From: Mesorhizobium sp. NZP2298
Lineage (GTDB): Bacteria > Pseudomonadota > Alphaproteobacteria > Rhizobiales > Rhizobiaceae
Length of the DNA stretch: 64,000 nucleotides
Direction: 5' to 3'
Assembly (NCBI RefSeq): GCF_013170825.1
Contig: NZ_CP033365.1
Location: 4,910,001-4,974,000 of the forward strand
The translations under genes and the position numbers were made by a program. The notes beneath the pieces were generated by a model that was given only the letters and a program-made list of their open reading frames with translations, made no database searches and was not told where the DNA came from. This document shows positions 29,044 to 37,755 of the stretch, one piece after another (position 1 is the stretch's first letter; each line of letters begins with the position of its first letter).

Positions 29044-29985
29044 ATGCTGAAATCCATCCGTGCCGCCCTGGCGATGAGCGTTATAACATTAACCGCCTTT
29101 GGCGCGTCGGCGGCCTTCGCGGCACCGCTGAAAGTGGTCGCCAGCTTCACCGTCATCGCCGATTTCGCCAGAAATGTCGGCGGCGACCGTGTCGACATCA
29201 CCACCATCGTCGGGCCGGATGGCGATGCCCATGTCTATGAGCCGAGCCCGGCCGACGCCGTCGCCATGGCCAAGGCCGATATCGTTCTGGTCAACGGCCT
29301 GCATTTCGAAGGTTTCCTGCAACGGCTGGTCGATGCCAGCGCCACCAAGGCGTCGATCATCACCTTGACCAAGGGTGTGACGCCGATCGATTTCAAGCCT
29401 GAGTTCGCCGACGCCGACGCAGCCGAAGGTGCCGGCACCGGCGGCGGCAAGACGGTCACCGATCCGCACGCCTTCCAGTCGATCGCCAATGCCAAGATCT
29501 ATGTGAAGAACATCGCCGAGGCGTTCTGCGCCGCCGATTCCGAAGGCTGCGTCAGCTACCAGACCAATGCCGCCGCCTACACCAAGAAGCTCGATGCGCT
29601 GGAAGGCGAAGTGAAGGCGGCGATCCAGTCGATCCCCGAGGCGAAGCGCGTCGTCATCACCTCGCATGACGCCTTCGGCTATTTCGAACACGAATACGGC
29701 CTGACCTTCCTCGCCCCGCAAGGCATTTCGACCGATTCCGAGCCGTCGGCCGCCGATGTCGCCAAGCTGGTCGAGCAGGTGAAGCAGGACAAGGCGGCCG
29801 CGATCTTCGTCGAGAACATCACCAACCCGCGCCTGATCGAGCAGATCGCCAGCGAGACCGGCATCAAGGTGGGCGGCACGCTCTATTCGGACGCCCTCTC
29901 GCAGCCCGATGGCCCCGGCTCGACCTATATCGACATGATGCACAACAACATCCGTCAGATCAAAGGCGCCATCCTCGGCAGCTGA
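29044..29985 (+). CDS. znuA: zinc ABC transporter substrate-binding protein ZnuA
   Basis: A 313-residue periplasmic protein with a signal peptide (about residues 1-26, cleavage near AAFA/APLK). Metal-binding histidines expected in this family are visible in DGDAHVYEPSPAD, VTDPHAFQS and ITSHDAFGYFEHEYG. The central loop that is histidine-rich in many ZnuA proteins is here acidic and glycine-rich (EFADADAAEGAGTGGG). The start at 29044 follows a GGAGA-type ribosome-binding site and gives a proper signal peptide; the frame is open further upstream only inside znuB. A hairpin terminator follows the stop. Confidence 0.93.
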   Translation: MLKSIRAALAMSVITLTAFGASAAFAAPLKVVASFTVIADFARNVGGDRVDITTIVGPDGDAHVYEPSPADAVAMAKADIVLVNGLHFEGFLQRLVDASATKASIITLTKGVTPIDFKPEFADADAAEGAGTGGGKTVTDPHAFQSIANAKIYVKNIAEAFCAADSEGCVSYQTNAAAYTKKLDALEGEVKAAIQSIPEAKRVVITSHDAFGYFEHEYGLTFLAPQGISTDSEPSAADVAKLVEQVKQDKAAAIFVENITNPRLIEQIASETGIKVGGTLYSDALSQPDGPGSTYIDMMHNNIRQIKGAILGS

Positions 29986-29999
29986 GGAGCGCCACGCTC

Positions 30000-30028
30000 G
30001 GAAAGGCGGAGCCAGTCTCCGCCTTTTC
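30000..30028 (+). terminator. terminator after znuA
   Basis: A stem AAAGGCGGAG / CTCCGCCTTT with loop CCAGT, extended by GG/CC pairs and including a TTTT run, begins about 15 bases after the znuA stop. It should end the znuCBA transcript before the COG0523 gene. Confidence 0.75.
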
Positions 30029-30040
30029 CAGTACTCGATA

Positions 30041-30060
30041 TGTAATAAAATAACATTACA
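30041..30060. promoter_or_regulatory. Zur-like box upstream of the COG0523 gene
   Basis: TGTAATAAAATAACATTACA has perfect 6-base inverted ends (TGTAAT / ATTACA) around an AT-rich centre, 28 bases before the ATG at 30088. It fits a Zur operator and would place this GTPase in the zinc-starvation regulon. Confidence 0.75.
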
Positions 30061-30087
30061 ATTTCACTAAGATCCCGGAACCCAATC

Positions 30088-31296
30088 ATGAATAGAATGC
30101 CCGGTCTCAAACGCCTTCCCGTCACCGTGCTTTCCGGCTTCCTCGGTGCCGGCAAGACCACGCTGCTCAATCACATATTGTCGAATCGCGAGGGCCGCCG
30201 CGTCGCCGTCATCGTCAACGACATGAGCGAGATCAACATCGATGCCGAACTTGTGCGCGACGGCGCCGACCTGTCGCGCACCGACGAGAAACTGGTGGAG
30301 ATGTCGAATGGATGCATCTGCTGCACGTTGCGCGACGACCTGTTGAAGGAGGTCCGCGCACTCGCCGAACAAGATCGCTTCGACTATCTGCTGATCGAAT
30401 CGACCGGCATTTCCGAACCCCTGCCCGTCGCCGCGACCTTCGATTTCCGGGACGAGCATGGGAATAGCCTGTCCGACGTCGCCCGCCTCGACACGATGGT
30501 GACCGTGGTCGACGCGCTCAATCTGCTCAAGGATTATTCGTCGTCGGATTTCCTCAAGCAGCGTGGCCAGTCGCTTGGCGAGCAGGACAGCCGTGCGCTC
30601 GTCGACCTTCTGGTCGAGCAGATCGAGTTCGCCGACATCGTGGTGCTGAACAAGATCGGCGTGGCGAGCCCGCACCAGCGCGACATGGCAAGGCTGATCG
30701 TGCGGGCGCTCAACCCCGGTGCCGAGATCGTCGAAGCCGATTTCGGCAAGGTGCCGCTCGACAAGGTGCTCGCCACCGGCCGCTTCGATTTCGACAAAGC
30801 GCAGCAGAATCCGCTCTGGTTCAAGGAACTCAACGGTTTTCGCGACCATGTTCCCGAGACCGAGGAATACGGTATCCGTTCCTTCGTCTACCGGGCGCGA
30901 AAACCGTTCGAGCCGGCGAGGTTCCAGGCCTTCATCGGCCGCGCATGGCCGGGCGTGGTGCGGGCCAAAGGCTTCTTCTGGCTGGCGACACGGCCGCGCC
31001 ATGTCGGCGAAATGAGCCAGGCGGGCGCACTGGTGCGGACCGAAAAGCGCGGCCTGTGGTGGGCTGCCGTGCCGCAAAGCCGCTGGCCCGGCCATGCCGA
31101 ATGGCGTCAAAGCATGGCCCCCTATCTCGACCCTGTCTGGGGCGATCGCCGCCAGGAACTGGTCTTCATCGGCTGCGAACCGATGGATGAGGCGCAAATC
31201 CGCGCCGAACTGGACGATTGCCTGGTCGACGCCGAGGATTTTCGGCCTGAACAGTGGCGAGCGCTGCCCGATCCGTTCCCGGCCTGGGCAGCCTGA
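30088..31296 (+). CDS. COG0523/CobW-family GTPase, zinc metallochaperone type
   Basis: A 402-residue protein of the G3E GTPase family. Walker A is GFLGAGKTT (residues 17-25), the metal-binding CxCC motif is C76-I-C78-C79 in [11 protein letters not shown], and ESTGISEP forms the switch region. A CobW C-terminal domain follows (about 280-395). Members induced by zinc limitation are thought to hand zinc to client enzymes; the preceding Zur-like box and znuCBA support that role here. A cobalamin-synthesis CobW role is unlikely, since no cob genes are near. Client proteins are unknown. Confidence 0.9.
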   Translation: MNRMPGLKRLPVTVLSGFLGAGKTTLLNHILSNREGRRVAVIVNDMSEINIDAELVRDGADLSRTDEKLVEMSNGCICCTLRDDLLKEVRALAEQDRFDYLLIESTGISEPLPVAATFDFRDEHGNSLSDVARLDTMVTVVDALNLLKDYSSSDFLKQRGQSLGEQDSRALVDLLVEQIEFADIVVLNKIGVASPHQRDMARLIVRALNPGAEIVEADFGKVPLDKVLATGRFDFDKAQQNPLWFKELNGFRDHVPETEEYGIRSFVYRARKPFEPARFQAFIGRAWPGVVRAKGFFWLATRPRHVGEMSQAGALVRTEKRGLWWAAVPQSRWPGHAEWRQSMAPYLDPVWGDRRQELVFIGCEPMDEAQIRAELDDCLVDAEDFRPEQWRALPDPFPAWAA

Positions 31297-31413
31297 GTTG
31301 GATTCTCCGCGGGAAACGTCTATCTGCGCTGAATGATTTCTGTCGGTGCGGATTGCCGGCCACGTCGGGGAGTGGCAAGACTCCTCGACAAACCAGATTG
31401 CGAGGATGTTGCC

Positions 31414-31752
31414 ATGGAATACCGCGAGATCAGCGAAGACTATTCGGTCTCGGGCCAGATCCAGCCCGAAGACGTCGCGGCCATCAAGGCCGCCGGCTTC
31501 AAGAGCGTCATCTGCAACCGGCCGGATGACGAACAGCCCGGCCAGCCTTCGGCCGATACGCTCAAGGCGGCGGTCGAAGCCGCGGGCCTCGCCTTCCGCT
31601 ACATTCCGGTGATCAGCGGCCAGATCACCGCCGAGAACGTCGAGGACCAGGCAGAGGCGCTGGACGAATTGGAAGGTCCGGTGTTCGCCTATTGCCGCTC
31701 GGGCGCGCGGTGCACGAATTTGTATGGGTTGATCCAGCAGTCGAAGGGCTAG
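31414..31752 (+). CDS. TIGR01244-type rhodanese/phosphatase-like protein
   Basis: A 112-residue protein resembling the TIGR01244 family of putative sulfur transferases (DUF442-like), which also occurs fused to hydrolases. The active-site loop is CRSGAR near the C-terminus (AYCRSGARCTN), a six-residue rhodanese-type loop with catalytic cysteine. The early SVSGQIQPEDVAAIKAAGFK segment is typical. The ATG at 31414 follows GAGGA and fits family length; the frame is open 27 codons further upstream. Physiological substrate is unknown. It lies between the zinc GTPase gene and a convergent lrp-type gene. Confidence 0.8.
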   Translation: MEYREISEDYSVSGQIQPEDVAAIKAAGFKSVICNRPDDEQPGQPSADTLKAAVEAAGLAFRYIPVISGQITAENVEDQAEALDELEGPVFAYCRSGARCTNLYGLIQQSKG

Positions 31753-31762
31753 AGACCAAGGA

Positions 31763-32230
31763 TCAAATCGGCAGGGCGCCGGTCTCCTTCAGCGTCTCCA
31801 GCACGATCGCCGTCTTCACATGCTGCACCGATTCATGCGGCAGGAGCACACCGTTGACGAACTCCGACAGTGATTTGAGATCGGGCGTCACCACCTTCAG
31901 GATGTAATCCATCTCGCCGGTCAGCGCGTGCGCCTCCTGCACCTCGGGCAGCCGCGCCACCAACTCGCCGAAGCGCCGCGCATTGTCGCGGTTGTGGGTG
32001 GCCAGGGTCACCGAGATGACGTTGACCAGCGAGAAGCCGAGCTTGTCGCGGTCGAGCACCGCCCGATAGCCCTTGATATAGCCGTCTTCCTCGAGCCGCT
32101 GCCGGCGGCGCGAGCATTGTGATGCCGACAGGTTCACCCGGTCCGAGAGATCATTGTTCGTCAGCCGCGCATCGCCTTGCAAGAGCGCCATTATCTTGCG
32201 GTCAAATTGATCAATGCGCGTCTCATCCAT
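31763..32230 (-). CDS. Lrp/AsnC family transcriptional regulator
   Basis: A regulator of about 155 residues with an N-terminal helix-turn-helix (residues about 7-60; NNDLSDRVNLSASQCSRRRQRLEEDGYI) and a C-terminal RAM ligand-binding domain including HALTGEMDYILKVV. It is divergent from hppD with a 138-base gap, which suggests it controls tyrosine or phenylalanine breakdown in response to an amino acid. Upstream ATGs at 32248 and 32263 are possible; 32230 gives the usual family length. Confidence 0.9.
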   Translation of the reverse strand: MDETRIDQFDRKIMALLQGDARLTNNDLSDRVNLSASQCSRRRQRLEEDGYIKGYRAVLDRDKLGFSLVNVISVTLATHNRDNARRFGELVARLPEVQEAHALTGEMDYILKVVTPDLKSLSEFVNGVLLPHESVQHVKTAIVLETLKETGALPI

Positions 32231-32274
32231 GATTTTTTCTCTCAACATGCATGCTTCGCGCATGAGATGATCAT

Positions 32275-32288
32275 TTCAAGCGTTTGAA
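32275..32288. promoter_or_regulatory. candidate operator between the lrp-type gene and hppD
   Basis: TTCAA-GCGT-TTGAA is an inverted repeat with one internal mismatch in the divergent intergenic region, 45 bases from the regulator start and 81 from the hppD start. It suits a dimeric Lrp-type protein, but binding is inferred only from position. Confidence 0.35.
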
Positions 32289-32368
32289 TGCAAGCACCAT
32301 GCGCCGGCTGCGCGCTATGATGGCGTCAGATGGCCGTCTCGGGCCAAGCCAGCTTCCGGAGGAATACC

Positions 32369-33484
32369 ATGGGCCCCTTCCCGCATGACGCCCCGCCCGC
32401 CAAGATCAGCAGGGATAACCCCGCCGGCACCGATGGTTTCGAATTCGTCGAATTCGCGCATCCGGAACCGCGGAAGCTGGCTGAGCTGTTCACCCGCATG
32501 GGCTATGTGGCGGTCGCCAAGCATCGCACGAAAGACATCACCGTATGGCGCCAGGGCGACATCAACTATGTCGTCAATGCCGAGCCGGGCTCGCATGCGA
32601 TGAAGTTCGCCGGCAAGCATGGCCCTTGCGCCGCCTCGATGGCCTGGCGCGTGGTCGACGCAAAGCATGCGTTCGACCACGCCGTCTCGAAGGGCGCCAC
32701 GCCTTACGAAGGCGACGATAAGGCGCTCGACGTGCCTGCGATCGTAGGCATCGGCGGCTCGCTGCTCTATTTCATCGATGCCTATGGCAAGAAGGGCTCG
32801 GCCTACGATGCCGAGTTTGAATGGCTCGGCTCGCGCGATCCGCGGCCGCAAGGCGTCGGCTTCTATTTCCTCGATCACCTGACCCACAATGTCTATCGCG
32901 GCCAAATGGATAAATGGTGGGATTTCTACCGCAATCTGTTCGGCTTCAAGCAGATCCATTTCTTCGACATTGACGGCAAGATCACCGGCCTGGTCAGCCG
33001 GGCGATTACCTCGCCCTGCGGCAAGATCCGCATTCCACTCAACGAATCCAAGGACGAGACCAGCCAGATCGCCGAGTATCTGAAGAAGTACAATGGCGAA
33101 GGCATCCAGCACATAGCGGTCGGCACCGACGAGATCTACGCCGCCACCGACAAGCTCGCCGCCAATGGGCTGAAGTTCATGCCCGGCCCGCCGGAAACCT
33201 ATTACGACATGTCGTATGCCAGGGTGAACGGCCATGACGAGCCGATCGAGCGGATGAAGAAGCACGGTATCCTGATCGACGGCGAAGGCGTGGTCGACGG
33301 CGGCATGACCAAGATCCTGCTGCAGATCTTTTCGAAGACGGTGATCGGGCCGATCTTCTTCGAGTTCATCCAGCGCAAGGGTGACGAAGGCTTTGGCGAA
33401 GGCAATTTCCGCGCGCTGTTCGAATCGATCGAGCAGGACCAGATCAAGCGCGGCGTGATCAAGGTCGACGGCAAGGCGGCGTAA
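32369..33484 (+). CDS. hppD: 4-hydroxyphenylpyruvate dioxygenase
   Basis: A 371-residue non-haem iron enzyme (EC 1.13.11.27) that makes homogentisate from 4-hydroxyphenylpyruvate. The 2-His-1-Glu iron site is visible as H170 (LDHLTHN), H248 (IQHIAVGT) and E332 (FFEFIQRKG), matching known family spacing. Two vicinal-oxygen-chelate domains are present. The ATG at 32369 has an excellent ribosome-binding site (GGAGGAA); the frame is open to 32330. It converges with the hmgA operon and is probably controlled by the divergent Lrp-type regulator. Confidence 0.96.
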   Translation: MGPFPHDAPPAKISRDNPAGTDGFEFVEFAHPEPRKLAELFTRMGYVAVAKHRTKDITVWRQGDINYVVNAEPGSHAMKFAGKHGPCAASMAWRVVDAKHAFDHAVSKGATPYEGDDKALDVPAIVGIGGSLLYFIDAYGKKGSAYDAEFEWLGSRDPRPQGVGFYFLDHLTHNVYRGQMDKWWDFYRNLFGFKQIHFFDIDGKITGLVSRAITSPCGKIRIPLNESKDETSQIAEYLKKYNGEGIQHIAVGTDEIYAATDKLAANGLKFMPGPPETYYDMSYARVNGHDEPIERMKKHGILIDGEGVVDGGMTKILLQIFSKTVIGPIFFEFIQRKGDEGFGEGNFRALFESIEQDQIKRGVIKVDGKAA

Positions 33485-33506
33485 GCTTGCAAGCGGGTCG
33501 AGCGGC

Positions 33507-34043
33507 CTACAAGCCGAGCCGCCCGACCTCATCGTTCCTGAGCTTCACATCATAATCGAGCAAAAACTCGTCCAGCTGCGGCGGCGCAACCGAGGTGCCG
33601 GACAGCATTGCGTGCACCTGGCCACGATGGTGGATGTCGTGCAGGAAGACATGGGCAAGGATATCGCCGATGCGCTCGGGGATCATGCCGTCCTCACGCC
33701 GGTCGGTGATGACCCGGCGGTCGAGATCGACCTCCGACAGGCCATCGCAGAAGGCGATCAATCGCCGGTCGGCCGCGACCTGCGCGGCGAACAACGCATG
33801 GGGCTCGTCGAAAGGCACAAAATCATCATGGGCTGCGGCACCGATGCCGCCCTCTTCGAGAAAATCGAGATAGAGATGATCGACCGCCAGAATGTGGTTG
33901 AGCGTTGCCTTGATCGACGGGAAGAAGCTGGTGCGCTCGGCTTCGAACTCACCGGGCTTGAGCGCCAGAACGGCACGATAGAGCCGGTCATTCGACCAGA
34001 GATTGTTGCCGGCCATGCGGCGCAGATGATCCAGCAGGGTCAT
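33507..34043 (-). CDS. DinB-superfamily metal-binding protein
   Basis: A 178-residue four-helix-bundle protein of the DinB/YfiT superfamily. The putative metal ligands are H50 (KATLNHILAVD), and H135 and H139 (FLHDIHHRGQ), the usual one-plus-HxxxH triad. Members include thiol-dependent enzymes such as mycothiol-dependent maleylpyruvate isomerase. Here it is the last gene of the hmgA-fahA operon, four bases after a small membrane-protein gene. No glutathione-S-transferase-type maleylacetoacetate isomerase is present in the window, so this protein is a candidate for that missing step. The family call is firm; the function is inference. Confidence 0.85.
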   Translation of the reverse strand: MTLLDHLRRMAGNNLWSNDRLYRAVLALKPGEFEAERTSFFPSIKATLNHILAVDHLYLDFLEEGGIGAAAHDDFVPFDEPHALFAAQVAADRRLIAFCDGLSEVDLDRRVITDRREDGMIPERIGDILAHVFLHDIHHRGQVHAMLSGTSVAPPQLDEFLLDYDVKLRNDEVGRLGL

Positions 34044-34047
34044 GAGA

Positions 34048-34341
34048 TCATCCCCCTGACCGCACCAGATGCAAGCCTGCCGCCGTGATCGCGAATCCGG
34101 CGAGAACGATCAGCAGCAACCCGTTCATGTGCCGACGCATGGCTTGCGTTTCCTCGTCCCGCGCGACATTCATGTTGGTGATGGTGTGAAACATCATCGC
34201 CTTGCGCGGGAAGCCGCTGCGGTTGGTGAGATTCGGCGAGCGCGCCTCGATGCGATAGCTCAACCGTACCGCCAGGATGAAGACAGCCAGAATAGCCAGC
34301 GCCCAGACACCGGCCAGCGGATAGAATACCTCCCCCGTCAT
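34048..34341 (-). CDS. small two-helix membrane protein
   Basis: A 97-residue protein with two predicted membrane helices, at about residues 5-27 (FYPLAGVWALAILAVFILAV) and 73-92 (GLLLIVLAGFAITAAGLHLV), joined by a polar basic loop containing NLTNRSGFPRKAMMFHTITN. The family is not recognised. It sits between fahA (12-base gap) and the DinB gene (4-base gap), so it is cotranscribed with tyrosine catabolism genes. A role there is not evident. Confidence 0.75.
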   Translation of the reverse strand: MTGEVFYPLAGVWALAILAVFILAVRLSYRIEARSPNLTNRSGFPRKAMMFHTITNMNVARDEETQAMRRHMNGLLLIVLAGFAITAAGLHLVRSGG

Positions 34342-34353
34342 TCCATTCCCTCG

Positions 34354-35370
34354 CTATCGTTCGTATTTCTCGACCGTCTGTTCGATGGCGCCGAAGATCG
34401 AATGTCCGGCCTTGTCCTTCATCTCGATCCGCACCGTGTCACCGAAGCGCAGGAACGGCGTCTTCGGTTCGCCTGACGCAATGGTCTCGATCATGCGCAG
34501 TTCGGCGATGCAGGAATAGCCGGCGCCGCCGGCCGAGACAGGCTTTCCCGGGCCGCCGTCGAGCTTGTTGGAAACCGTACCCGAACCAATGATGGTGCCG
34601 GCGACAAGCGGTCGCGTCTTCGCGGCGTGCGCGATAAGGGCCGGGAAATCGAAGGTCATATCGACACCAGCATTGGCGCGGCCGAAGGGCTTGCCGTTGA
34701 GATCGGCAAGCAGCGGCAGGCTGACCTTGCCGCCATCCCAGGCATCATCGCCCAGTTCGTCCGGCGTCACCGCAACGGGTGAAAAGGCCGAGGACGGTTT
34801 CGATTGGAAGAAGCCGAAACCCTTGGCCAGTTCCGGCCCGGTGAGCGCGCGCAGGGTAACATCATTGACCAGCATGACCAGCCGGATGGCGGCGCGCGCT
34901 TCATCGAGGCTTGCCCCCATCGGCACGTCATCGACGATGACGGCGACTTCCGCCTCCATGTCGATGCCGAAGGCTTCGTCGGCCATGCGGATCGGATCGC
35001 GCGGCCCGATGAAGGAGTCCGAGCCGCCCTGGTAGATCAGCGGATCGGTCCAGAAGCTTGCCGGCATCTCGACGCCACGCGCCTTCCGCACCAGTTCGAC
35101 ATGGTTCACATAGGCCGATCCGTCGGCCCACTGATAGGCGCGTGGCAGCGGCGAATGCGCGTCGTGCTCGTGAAAGCGCGCTGATGGCATCGCATTGTTC
35201 TCCAGCGATTCCGCTATTGTGCCGAGATGCGGCGAAATCCTGCGCCAATCGTCGAGTGCCGCCTGCAGCGTGCGCGCCAGGAACGAAGCGTCGGTGTACT
35301 GCGTCAGGTCGCGCGAGACGACAACGAGTTTTCCGTCGCGCGTCCCGTCCTTCAATGTGGCAAGCTTCAT
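34354..35370 (-). CDS. fahA: fumarylacetoacetate hydrolase family protein
   Basis: A 338-residue enzyme of the FAH family. It cleaves fumarylacetoacetate to fumarate and acetoacetate, the last step of tyrosine degradation. Family features are the acidic metal site around DMEAEVAVIVDDVP (about residues 135-148), the FGFFQSKPSSAFSPVAVTP segment (about 184-202) and VAGTIIGSGTVSN (about 254-266). It lies downstream of hmgA and the MBL gene on the same strand, 91 bases after the latter, across a palindromic repeat at 35423-35467. Operon context strongly supports the specific substrate. Confidence 0.92.
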   Translation of the reverse strand: MKLATLKDGTRDGKLVVVSRDLTQYTDASFLARTLQAALDDWRRISPHLGTIAESLENNAMPSARFHEHDAHSPLPRAYQWADGSAYVNHVELVRKARGVEMPASFWTDPLIYQGGSDSFIGPRDPIRMADEAFGIDMEAEVAVIVDDVPMGASLDEARAAIRLVMLVNDVTLRALTGPELAKGFGFFQSKPSSAFSPVAVTPDELGDDAWDGGKVSLPLLADLNGKPFGRANAGVDMTFDFPALIAHAAKTRPLVAGTIIGSGTVSNKLDGGPGKPVSAGGAGYSCIAELRMIETIASGEPKTPFLRFGDTVRIEMKDKAGHSIFGAIEQTVEKYER

Positions 35371-35422
35371 GCGATTTCCTCTCCTGATGCGGCTTTGCCA
35401 CCGCCTTGGCTTTTTGCCTTAC

Positions 35423-35467
35423 GCATGATCTTTTCCGAAAACCGGTTTCCACTTTTCGGGATCATGC
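35423..35467. repeat. palindromic intergenic repeat (RIME-like), copy 2
   Basis: A 45-base element with outer arms GCATGATC / GATCATGC and inner arms CCGAAAA / TTTTCGG. It lies between the MBL hydrolase gene and fahA, overlapping the end of the MBL gene, inside the hmgA operon. Confidence 0.75.
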
Positions 35468-36331
35468 TAGCTCCACAACAAGGCCGTCGCGGGCGATCGT
35501 CAAGTCGCCGGCCCATGTTTTCCTGACAGCAGCAAGCCAGTCGGCCTCGGTGATCTCGGGATCGTCGGCGGGAATGAGGTGGTTGAGCACCAGCCTCTTG
35601 ACGCCGGCATCGCTGGCGATGCGACCGGCTTCCTGGGCAAAGCTGTGGCTGGCGAGCAGATGTTCCTTGAGCCGCGCGCCATTGCCGGTTCTGGCGACCA
35701 ACCGCTCGATGCCTTCCTCCAGCATGGCTTCGTGGACGAGAAGGTCAGCACCCTCGGCGAAATCGGCGAGCGGTGGAAAGAAGGCCGTATCGGCGGAAAA
35801 GACCACGGTTTTCCCGCCATGCTCGAAGCGCAGGGCAAAACAGTCGGTCACCGGCGGATGGTCGACACGCAGCGCCGTGACCTTCAGGCCACCTTGCTCG
35901 ACCACCTGGCCCTCGCCGAACTCGTCGATCAAAACCAGATCGCGAATGTCAGGCCGACCCTCGTCGACGATGCGGATCTCGATGTCGAATTCCATCGCCT
36001 GGCAAAAGCGACGCCAGTAGTGGCCGGTGCCGGGCGGACCAAACACGCTGATCGGCGTCGCCAGCCCCGCCGTCCAGGCGGTATGGACCAGTGGCCCCAG
36101 TTCCAGCACATGATCGGAATGCAGATGCGTGATGAAGATCAGGTCGAGTGCCTTCAGGCTGATACCGGCATCGACCAGACCGCGGGTCGCGCCAAGCCCG
36201 CAATCGACGACGATGGTTCGCCCACCGATCTCAAGCAGCGACGAACTCGGCCACGGCCCGCCTGGCCGCAATGCCGGCCCGCCCTTGGAGCCCATCAGCA
36301 CCAACCGGTCCGGCATTGGCTTGCGGCTCAA
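35462..36331 (-). CDS. metallo-beta-lactamase-fold hydrolase in the homogentisate operon
   Basis: A 289-residue MBL-fold protein with the HxHxDH zinc motif at H69-L-H71-S-D73-H74 (ITHLHSDH), a later [11 protein letters not shown] segment and DTAFFPP. It resembles the RNase Z/AtsA-like branch of small-molecule hydrolases. Its start overlaps the hmgA stop by four bases, so expression is coupled to homogentisate degradation. The substrate is unknown; a thioester, lactone or ester arising from the pathway is possible. Signal peptide is absent. Its stop lies inside a palindromic repeat. Confidence 0.85.
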   Translation of the reverse strand: MSRKPMPDRLVLMGSKGGPALRPGGPWPSSSLLEIGGRTIVVDCGLGATRGLVDAGISLKALDLIFITHLHSDHVLELGPLVHTAWTAGLATPISVFGPPGTGHYWRRFCQAMEFDIEIRIVDEGRPDIRDLVLIDEFGEGQVVEQGGLKVTALRVDHPPVTDCFALRFEHGGKTVVFSADTAFFPPLADFAEGADLLVHEAMLEEGIERLVARTGNGARLKEHLLASHSFAQEAGRIASDAGVKRLVLNHLIPADDPEITEADWLAAVRKTWAGDLTIARDGLVVELA

Positions 36332-37641
36332 GACCAGTCGCCCTCCGGCGTGCCATTAAAACGCTTCTTCAGGTCTGCCCAGCAATCGATGTAGTTGTCC
36401 TGGCGGGTTTCCAGTTCGGCGCCGTAGCGGGTCAGCATCTGTGGGAAGCGGGTCTCGAACATGAAGGCCATGGTGTTGTCGAGCTTGACCGGTTTCAGAT
36501 CCGCGCGCGAGGCTTTTTCGAAGCCAGGGGCATCTGGGCCATGGGCCAGCATCAGATTGTGCAGGCTGACGCCACCGGGAACAAAGCCTTCTTCCTTGGC
36601 ATCGTACTGGCCGTGGATCAGGCCCATGAATTCGCTCATGATGTTGCGGTGGTACCATGGCGGCCGGAACGTATCCTCGGCCACCAGCCATCGCGGCGGG
36701 AAGATGACGAAGTCGATATTGGCCGTGCCTTCCTCGCCGCTCGGCGCGGTCAGCACGGTGAAGATCGACGGATCGGGGTGATCGAACAGGATGGCGCCGA
36801 CCGGCGAAAACGTCGCCAGATCATATTTGTAGGGCGCGTAGTTGCCATGCCAGGCGACGACGTCGAGCGGCGAATGGCCGATCTCGGTGACATGGAAATT
36901 GCCGCACCATTTCACGATCAGCCGGCACGGCGTCTCCTTCTCCTCGAACCACGCGCAAGGCGTCTTGAAATCACGCGGGTTGGCCAGGCAATTGGCGCCG
37001 ATCGGGCCGCGATCGGGCAAGGTCAGCTTGGCGCCATAGTTCTCGCAGACGTAGCCGCGCACTTGCCTGTCGACCAATTCGACCTTGAAGACCAGGCCGC
37101 GCGGCAAAACGGCGATCTCGCCGGGCCGGAGCTCGATGACGCCCATCTCGGTGACGAGGCGCAAGGCGCCCACTTGCGGCACCACCAGCAACTCGCCATC
37201 GGCATTGAAGAAATGATCATCGACCATCGATGTGTTGGCGACATAGACATGCGCCGCCATGCCGCTCTGGCCGAGCACGTCGCCAGCCGTGGTGATGGTG
37301 CGCATCCCCTGAATAAAATCGGTCGGCTCCTTCGGCATCGGCACCGGGTTCCAGCGATACTGGCCAAGCGCCAGTTCGTGGTCACCGACATTGGGCGCGC
37401 TCTTCCACAGGGGATAGTTCGCCGCCTTGAAGCGGCCGGTGTGCTTGACGCTCGGCCGGATGCGATAGAGCCAGGACCGCTCATTGGTGCCACGTGGCGC
37501 GGTGAAGGGCGAGCCGGAAAGCTGTTCGGCGTAAAGGCCGTAGGCCGGCCGTTGCGGCGAGTTCCGCCCCTGCGGCAGCGAGCCGGGCAAGGTTTCGGTC
37601 TCGAAATCGTTGCCGAAGCCCGGCATGTAGGAAAAGGCCAT
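36328..37641 (-). CDS. hmgA: homogentisate 1,2-dioxygenase
   Basis: A 437-residue iron dioxygenase (EC 1.13.11.5) that opens the homogentisate ring to maleylacetoacetate. Family motifs run from [20 protein letters not shown] near the N-terminus to the iron-site region [16 protein letters not shown] and [12 protein letters not shown] (about residues 339-385). Length is normal. It is the first gene of the five-gene operon ending with the DinB protein. The divergent MarR regulator gene starts 115 bases away, with a direct repeat in between that may be its operator. Confidence 0.96.
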   Translation of the reverse strand: MAFSYMPGFGNDFETETLPGSLPQGRNSPQRPAYGLYAEQLSGSPFTAPRGTNERSWLYRIRPSVKHTGRFKAANYPLWKSAPNVGDHELALGQYRWNPVPMPKEPTDFIQGMRTITTAGDVLGQSGMAAHVYVANTSMVDDHFFNADGELLVVPQVGALRLVTEMGVIELRPGEIAVLPRGLVFKVELVDRQVRGYVCENYGAKLTLPDRGPIGANCLANPRDFKTPCAWFEEKETPCRLIVKWCGNFHVTEIGHSPLDVVAWHGNYAPYKYDLATFSPVGAILFDHPDPSIFTVLTAPSGEEGTANIDFVIFPPRWLVAEDTFRPPWYHRNIMSEFMGLIHGQYDAKEEGFVPGGVSLHNLMLAHGPDAPGFEKASRADLKPVKLDNTMAFMFETRFPQMLTRYGAELETRQDNYIDCWADLKKRFNGTPEGDWS

Positions 37642-37700
37642 CGCTTCCTCCCTTGCGCGTCCGGCAAGGCGCCAGCCGGATTGACCAAACTGGTTTCATT

Positions 37701-37725
37701 TGTAACCATCGAAAATGTAACTATC
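37701..37725. promoter_or_regulatory. direct repeat between hmgA and marR, candidate operator
   Basis: TGTAACCATC (37701-37710) and TGTAACTATC (37716-37725) are direct repeats with a 15-base period in the divergent intergenic region, 30 to 60 bases from each start. They are good candidates for regulator binding at the hmgA and marR promoters. Confidence 0.45.
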
Positions 37726-37755
37726 AATGCCACCATGCGCGCAGGGAAATGAACC

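Noticed and set aside
36271..37752. 493-residue plus-strand frame over hmgA
   Set aside because: Antisense to hmgA, whose motifs are unmistakable.
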